A stretch of DNA of 13,624 nucleotides from Monoraphidium neglectum (taxonomy: Eukaryota > Chlorophyta > Chlorophyceae > Sphaeropleales > Selenastraceae), in NCBI RefSeq assembly GCF_000611645.1, contig NW_014012118.1:1-13624 (forward strand). Reading direction: 5' to 3'. Shown here one piece after another: positions 9,743-13,624 of this stretch. Made by a program: the position numbers and the translations under genes. Under the pieces are notes generated by a model that was not told where the DNA came from, ran no database searches, and worked only from the letters and a program-made list of their open reading frames with translations. Numbering within the stretch: position 1 is the stretch's first letter; every line of letters begins with the position of its first letter.

Positions 9743-11876
9743 ATGGGGGCGTTCCGGGCCTCCCCGCCCAACGGGGTGGGCAGTGCGAATGGTGGCAGCC
9801 CCTTATTGCGTCCAGGGATGCTGGCCGTGGTAGCCATCTTACTGCTTGGAGCTGTGCTAGCGTTCTCTGGCAACAGCAGCAGTGCTGGCTGCACCGGGCC
9901 GCGCTGCGGGGTGCAGCTGCTCGGCGCAGAGGGCGCAGCCACGGGTGCCGGCGCCGTGGCTGCAGCCACGTGGGACCGCACTGTGGCGGCGTTGCCCAAG
10001 GCTGTCACCGCCGCCGAGAACTCCAGCAAGTATGTGCGGCGCCACATCGCGCCCGACGTCATCTCGCCGCTCGCGGCGACGCTCAAGGCGAACGGCGTCA
10101 CCGCCGTCGCCATTGTCGGCTGCAAGGCGAGCGCGCCCGTTGCCGCCAAGTTCAAGGAAGCCCGCGTGGCTCACCAGTGCGTCGACACGCTGGACAGCGC
10201 CCAGTCCTTCGTCCACGCACACGGTACAGCGCCGGCCGCGGTAGTGCGCGTGAAGGTCAAGGCCCGGCCTGAGGGCGCCGCGCCGGAGCTGCTCTTCGGC
10301 CACCTGCTCGGCGGCCTCTCTGCGCCCGTGACGGCAGAGGTCCTGGTCGCGAGCGACGAGGGCCGACTGCCCGTGCGCGCCGCGCTGGCGCACCCGCCCA
10401 GCTGGACGCGGTCGGCGGGCATGCGGGAGCTGTGGTTTGTGCAAACGAGCGTCTTCCTGGACACGTTCAACAAGATCTACCGGGAGAGGATCTGGAGCAA
10501 CGCGGGCGGCGGCAGCGGCGAGGGGTCGTCGCTGGAGTACACGGGTGAGCGGCGCGCGGCACACACTCTTCGCGGGGCAGGGGGGCGCCCCAGCGTGGCA
10601 AGCAGGCCCAGCGCTGCGAGCAGGCCCAGCGTGGTGTAGGAACGCCCCGCGTTTGACTGTCGTTGACCGTCGCAGCCAGCCAGTAAGGCATGCAACACCA
10701 GCGCGCCTGCAGCACCCGACACTGATCAGCCACTTGTTACTGTGAAATGCTGGGTTGCTGCCAGCTCCTCCCACCCCATCCCACCTCGGGCGACTGCTTG
10801 CTAACCCCGTTGACCAACCCCCTCTCTCGTGCCCCTCTGCTGTATGCTGCCGCGTCGTTGCAACTGCAGCTGCGGTCCAGCAGGCCCTCCCTAAGCTGAT
10901 CAAGAAGTACGACATCAACTCCATGCTGGACTCGTCCTGCGGCAGCATGCACTGGATGCCCCGGGTGCTGGCGGAGGTCGAGGAGGACAAGCCGCGCTTC
11001 AAGTTTTACGGCAGCGACGTGGTCTGCGACCTCACGGCGCAGCACACGAAGAACTTCACCATGAAGGGCCACCGCAACTGGCGGTTTGGGTGCCACGACT
11101 ATGGTGGGCGGGCGGGGCGCTCGATTCATACCCAAAACGCGCGTTTGCAAGCGGGTGGCTGACAGCCGGTCAAAGTTGCTGCAGGTGGGCAGGCAGCGCG
11201 CCTGGCAAGCCGTGGCTGTCACGCTCAGGCGCCCTCCTGGCTCACGGCCCGCCGCCCGCACCGCCCGCCGCTGGGCCCCCTCACACGTCCGCGCTGCCGC
11301 CATCCGCAACCCCCGCAGCGAACCAGCCGCTGCCGAAGGGCTACGACTTGGTGTGGAGCCGCGACAGCCTGCAGCACGTGACCCTGAACGCCGCTTTCCA
11401 GTTCCTCAACAACGTGAGGGCCACCGGTGCCAAGTACCTGCTGGTGGGCACCTACCTCGAGAACAAGATCAACCTCAACATCACGGCGGGTGAGCACCGA
11501 GGAGAAGTGCAAGATTGGGGTATGTATGGTCCAACGCGGGCAGCACAGCTTGCTGAGCTTGCATGCAAGCTCTCGCCTGCTCTCCGTCTGTCTCCGGCGA
11601 GAGCCCACGCAAACACACACGCGCGAGCGCACGCCGCACACATACACGTACATGCACACACAACACGCTCACCTCTTGCGTGCGCCGGCGCCCTGCCCAG
11701 GCGAATACTACCCGATCAACCTGCTGCAGCCGCCCTTCAACGTGCGCACCAAGCCCCTGGAGATCATCGACGAGCGCAGCGAGGTCGTCGAGAAGCCCAC
11801 GGCGGACAAGAAGTTCATGCTGCTGTTTGACATGTCACAGCTCGAATGGGATGACGACCTCGCGTGGGTGGAGTGA
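9743..11876 (+). CDS. Type II membrane protein with C-terminal class I SAM-dependent methyltransferase domain, 4 exons, complete
   Basis: Exons 9743-10544, 10870-11103, 11319-11489 and 11701-11876 encode about 460 residues; all three introns are phase 1 with donors GTGAGC, GTGGGC and GTGAGC. A short N-terminal tail precedes one transmembrane segment (about 26-42, MLAVVAILLLGAVLAF), followed by sequons at N44 and N93 and a roughly 190-residue stem. This is the plan of a Golgi type II enzyme. The C-terminal domain opens with IWSN (250-253) and LEYT (264-267). It carries motif I MLDSSCGSMHWMP (286-298), a GSDVVCDL strand (315-322), YDLVWSRDSLQHV (354-366) and a YPINLLQPPFN block (406-416). I recall this set from uncharacterised methyltransferases of algae, invertebrates and bacteria in which motif I is a D-x-x-CG form. 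The SAM-binding fold is well supported. The substrate is unknown; a glycan hydroxyl is a reasonable inference from the topology only. Confidence 0.85.
10592..10636 (+). repeat. 18-base tandem repeat, 2.5 copies, in an intron
   Basis: Units AGCGTGGCAAGCAGGCCC (10592-10609) and AGCGCTGCGAGCAGGCCC (10610-10627) differ at three positions and are followed by a partial third copy, AGCGTGGTG (10628-10636). The array lies in the first intron (10545-10869) of the membrane methyltransferase gene and is a minor minisatellite with no evident coding role. Confidence 0.8.
11605..11672 (+). repeat. CA-rich simple-sequence stretch in an intron
   Basis: Just upstream of the acceptor of the last intron of the membrane methyltransferase gene, the sequence is an irregular run of CACA, CGCA and TACA units, for example CAAACACACACGCGCGAGCG and CATACACGTACATGCACACA. 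It resembles an imperfect CA microsatellite. It overlaps the region before the 3' splice site, where its richness in C and A replaces an ordinary pyrimidine tract. Confidence 0.65.
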
Positions 11877-12718
11877 TCGCGCGCAAAGCGCCACGTGCCA
11901 ACGCCGGCCGCAGCGGCGAGTCTGCCAAGGAGGGCGGCAGCGGGGCGCAGTACGCACGTGGGGTTTGCGAGCCGCGCGCCCCTGCGCCACCGGCTTTGGG
12001 CGGAGCCGCAGCTAGCAGATGTCGAATGAGAGGTTTGATGCAACTGCTTTGGCTCATGTACTGTCACCCTTGAATTGTCATTATGAGCATCGGTACTGCA
12101 CACCAGTACTGCCCACATACATGGTGACCTCATGTTTATACAACAAAAACTGCTCGCACAAGAACAGCAGCACTTGGTAGCGACGCTTGCCAACGTGCAC
12201 ACGCATACCCTTGTAACCATCCAAAATCCTGAGCCCAGGGGGTGTCAGCGGACAGGGCACAGGCAGCTGGGCAAACCAGCCAGCCATGCCGCCTGAGCAG
12301 GTACTGCGGTGTCCAGCAGGAGGATGCAGAGTTGCAGGAGGCTCGAGTGTGCACTACCATCAGATGCTGCAGCTCAGCTGCACGAGACATGCGGCCTGAG
12401 GACTGCTGGTAATGCAGGATAGCAAGCCTAGGCGCCCAGGTCGCCAAGGAACGGGCCACTGGAATGGACACTGTGCTGGCGAGTCAGGGGTGACCGGAGT
12501 GATGGCGTTCCAGTACTGCAGTCCCTGCTTCACACAGCATTGTGCTTCACCCTATCATGGCCCATACCAGTACATGAACCCAACCAGGCGGTTGAATACA
12601 TTGATCATCGTGTTCCAGTTGGTGTCCAGATCAAATGCTTTCTTTTCAGCGTGCTGTATGAACACAGCTACTCAGCTTATCAGTCCAAAAACAATGATGT
12701 GTGTGTGACGGCAAAATC
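11877..12718. other. Spacer between membrane methyltransferase and FG/RGG-rich protein genes
   Basis: The first part (11877 to about 12075) is GC-rich and probably 3' untranslated sequence of the upstream gene. From about 12040 the composition becomes more AT-rich. A minus-strand ATG-started frame of 68 codons (12287-12081) and a plus-strand frame at 12412-12708 are open, but neither resembles a protein I know nor continues cleanly by splicing. The right end must contain the promoter of the gene starting at 12719. Confidence 0.4.
12212..12216 (+). terminator. Candidate TGTAA polyadenylation signal of the membrane methyltransferase gene
   Basis: TGTAA is the common polyadenylation signal in green algae. 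This is the first plus-strand copy I see after the stop at 11876, 336 bases downstream, which would be an ordinary 3' untranslated length for such genomes. The assignment rests on the pentamer and position only. Confidence 0.3.
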
Positions 12719-13624
12719 ATGGCTGGTTTCGGGCAGCAGGGCGGGTTCGGGGCCTTTGGAGGTGGACAGGCCCCTGCCTTCGGCACAGGGGGTGGCGGAG
12801 GCTTCGGAACTTTCGGTCCTGGCGGCCAGGTGCGTGGAAATGGCTCGCAGCGGTGCAGGCGTAGCACCGATCGCCGCAACAGCACAACAACAAGCGCGTG
12901 CTGCTCGATGTATCCCGTCCGCGCAGGGGCGGGGATCACAGCCGGCAGGTTTTGGGCAAGGCGGCGTCGTGTTTGGCAAATCGGCTGCGGCCGCAGGCGG
13001 CCAGGGCGCGCAGGCCGGCAGGGGCCAGCCTGGCCCAGGTGCCGGCCGCGGGCCTCGGCAGCAAGGCACCGACGGCGCTCGCGGACGCGGGCGCGGCGGC
13101 CGCAACCAGCAGCCGCGGCAGCTGCAGCAGCAAGACCCGTCGGGCGCGCAGGATGGCGGCTTTGGCGGGCGGCAGGGCGCGAGAGGTGCGGCCATTGAGG
13201 GGGGGTGTCGGGCATGGCAACCTGTGCGGCACGTTCGTGCCCCCTTGCTGGCTGTCCTTGGTTGGGCGTACCGAAGGCAGCGTGGTATTGATGCAAGTCG
13301 TGCTGCAATGCTGCCGCGCTTGTTTGCAAACGCAGTACTGGTTTACGACTCCTGCTATTTTTCCTTTGGTTTTTTCCGCACGCCTGGGCAGGTGCACGCG
13401 GCGGCGCCGGCGGCCGTGCTGCCAACAGGGCAGGCGGCCGCGCCCCGCAGGGCCGCGGCGCCGGCGGGCGTCAGCAGCAGCAAGGGGGCCGCGTGTGGCG
13501 CCGCGACCAGCAGCAGCAGGAGCAGCAGGGCGCAGCGGCCCCGTTCGGCCTCCCGCCCGGCAGCCGGCTCGCGGGGCGCCTCGGGCTGCCGCTCGTCGGC
13601 GGCGGCGCGGCCGGCCGGCCGCGC
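12719..13624 (+). CDS. FG- and RGG-repeat-rich protein, N-terminal part, 3 exons seen, partial
   Basis: Exons 12719-12829, 12942-13185 and 13392-13624 (open at the window edge) encode 196 residues so far; phases 0 and 1 match, with donors GTGCGT and GTGCGG. The ATG follows a TGA-containing leader and starts MAGFGQQGGFGAFGGG. About ten FG dipeptides occur: six in the first 33 residues, FGQGGVVFGKS in exon 2, and further single copies. After these come RGRGRGG, QPRQLQQQD, GGFGGRQGARG and, in exon 3, GGAGGR, GRGAGGRQQQQ and GGRVWRRDQQQQEQQ. This composition is disordered and fits an FG-nucleoporin, a SAC3/GANP-type mRNA-export factor with an N-terminal FG region, or an RGG RNA-binding protein. 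No folded domain has been reached, so I give no name. A nuclear or nuclear-pore location is an inference. The lack of stop codons with preserved FG/RGG frame across two introns makes the coding call good. Confidence 0.7.

Noticed and set aside
9857..11002. 381-codon minus-strand open frame, the longest in the window
   Set aside because: It is antisense to exons 1 and 2 of the membrane methyltransferase and runs straight through its first intron. Its product is Arg/Ala/His-rich with no recognisable motif, as expected for the reverse of a GC-rich gene.
13081..13624. CAG/GGC-rich stretches as non-coding repeat
   Set aside because: They stay open in a single frame that continues the FG/RGG pattern across two phase-matched introns, so coding is the simpler reading.
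1..13624. CRISPR arrays, bacterial operons, tRNA or rRNA genes
   Set aside because: No spaced direct repeats, Shine-Dalgarno-led gene strings, tRNA-like cloverleaf with B-box, or rRNA signature was seen. The introns and gene families are eukaryotic.

Overview
The window reads as nuclear DNA of a GC-rich eukaryote, most likely a chlorophyte green alga. All six genes I can reconstruct are split by short introns of about 100-330 bases. Every exon-exon junction chosen keeps phase, and 19 of 20 donors begin GTG. The products are eukaryotic: a Dsl1/NRZ tethering subunit, V-ATPase subunit G, an eEF2 lysine methyltransferase, a type II membrane methyltransferase, a GPI-anchored-looking surface protein and an FG-rich protein. 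Green alga is inferred from base composition, intron style and the plant-like form of two proteins; I cannot name a species.

Layout. (1) 1-2301, minus strand: the 5' five exons of an NBAS/MIP2-type (SEC39 family) gene whose 3' part lies beyond base 1. (2) 2302-2906: shared divergent upstream region. (3) 2907-3721, plus: complete three-exon V-ATPase subunit G. (4) 3722-4128: convergent 3' flank. (5) 4129-6323, minus: complete six-exon gene for an unrecognised secreted, cysteine-containing, probably GPI-anchored protein. (6) 6324-6786: second divergent upstream region. (7) 6787-9063, plus: complete five-exon FAM86/EEF2KMT-type methyltransferase with a His/Gln-rich insert. (8) 9064-9742: spacer. 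(9) 9743-11876, plus: complete four-exon type II membrane protein with a C-terminal class I methyltransferase domain. (10) 11877-12718: spacer. (11) 12719 to window end, plus: 5' three exons of an FG- and RGG-rich protein.

The genes do not form an operon or a recognisable pathway cluster. Several concern endomembranes (NBAS tether, V-ATPase, a secreted protein, a probable Golgi enzyme), but co-location in such a genome is not evidence of joint function. The most novel items are the unrecognised surface protein (4129-6323) and the membrane-anchored methyltransferase (9743-11876), which could be a glycan-modifying enzyme. I saw no CRISPR array, rRNA, tRNA or intact mobile element. Exon borders were worked out by hand from splice sites, phase and protein continuity, without transcript data.
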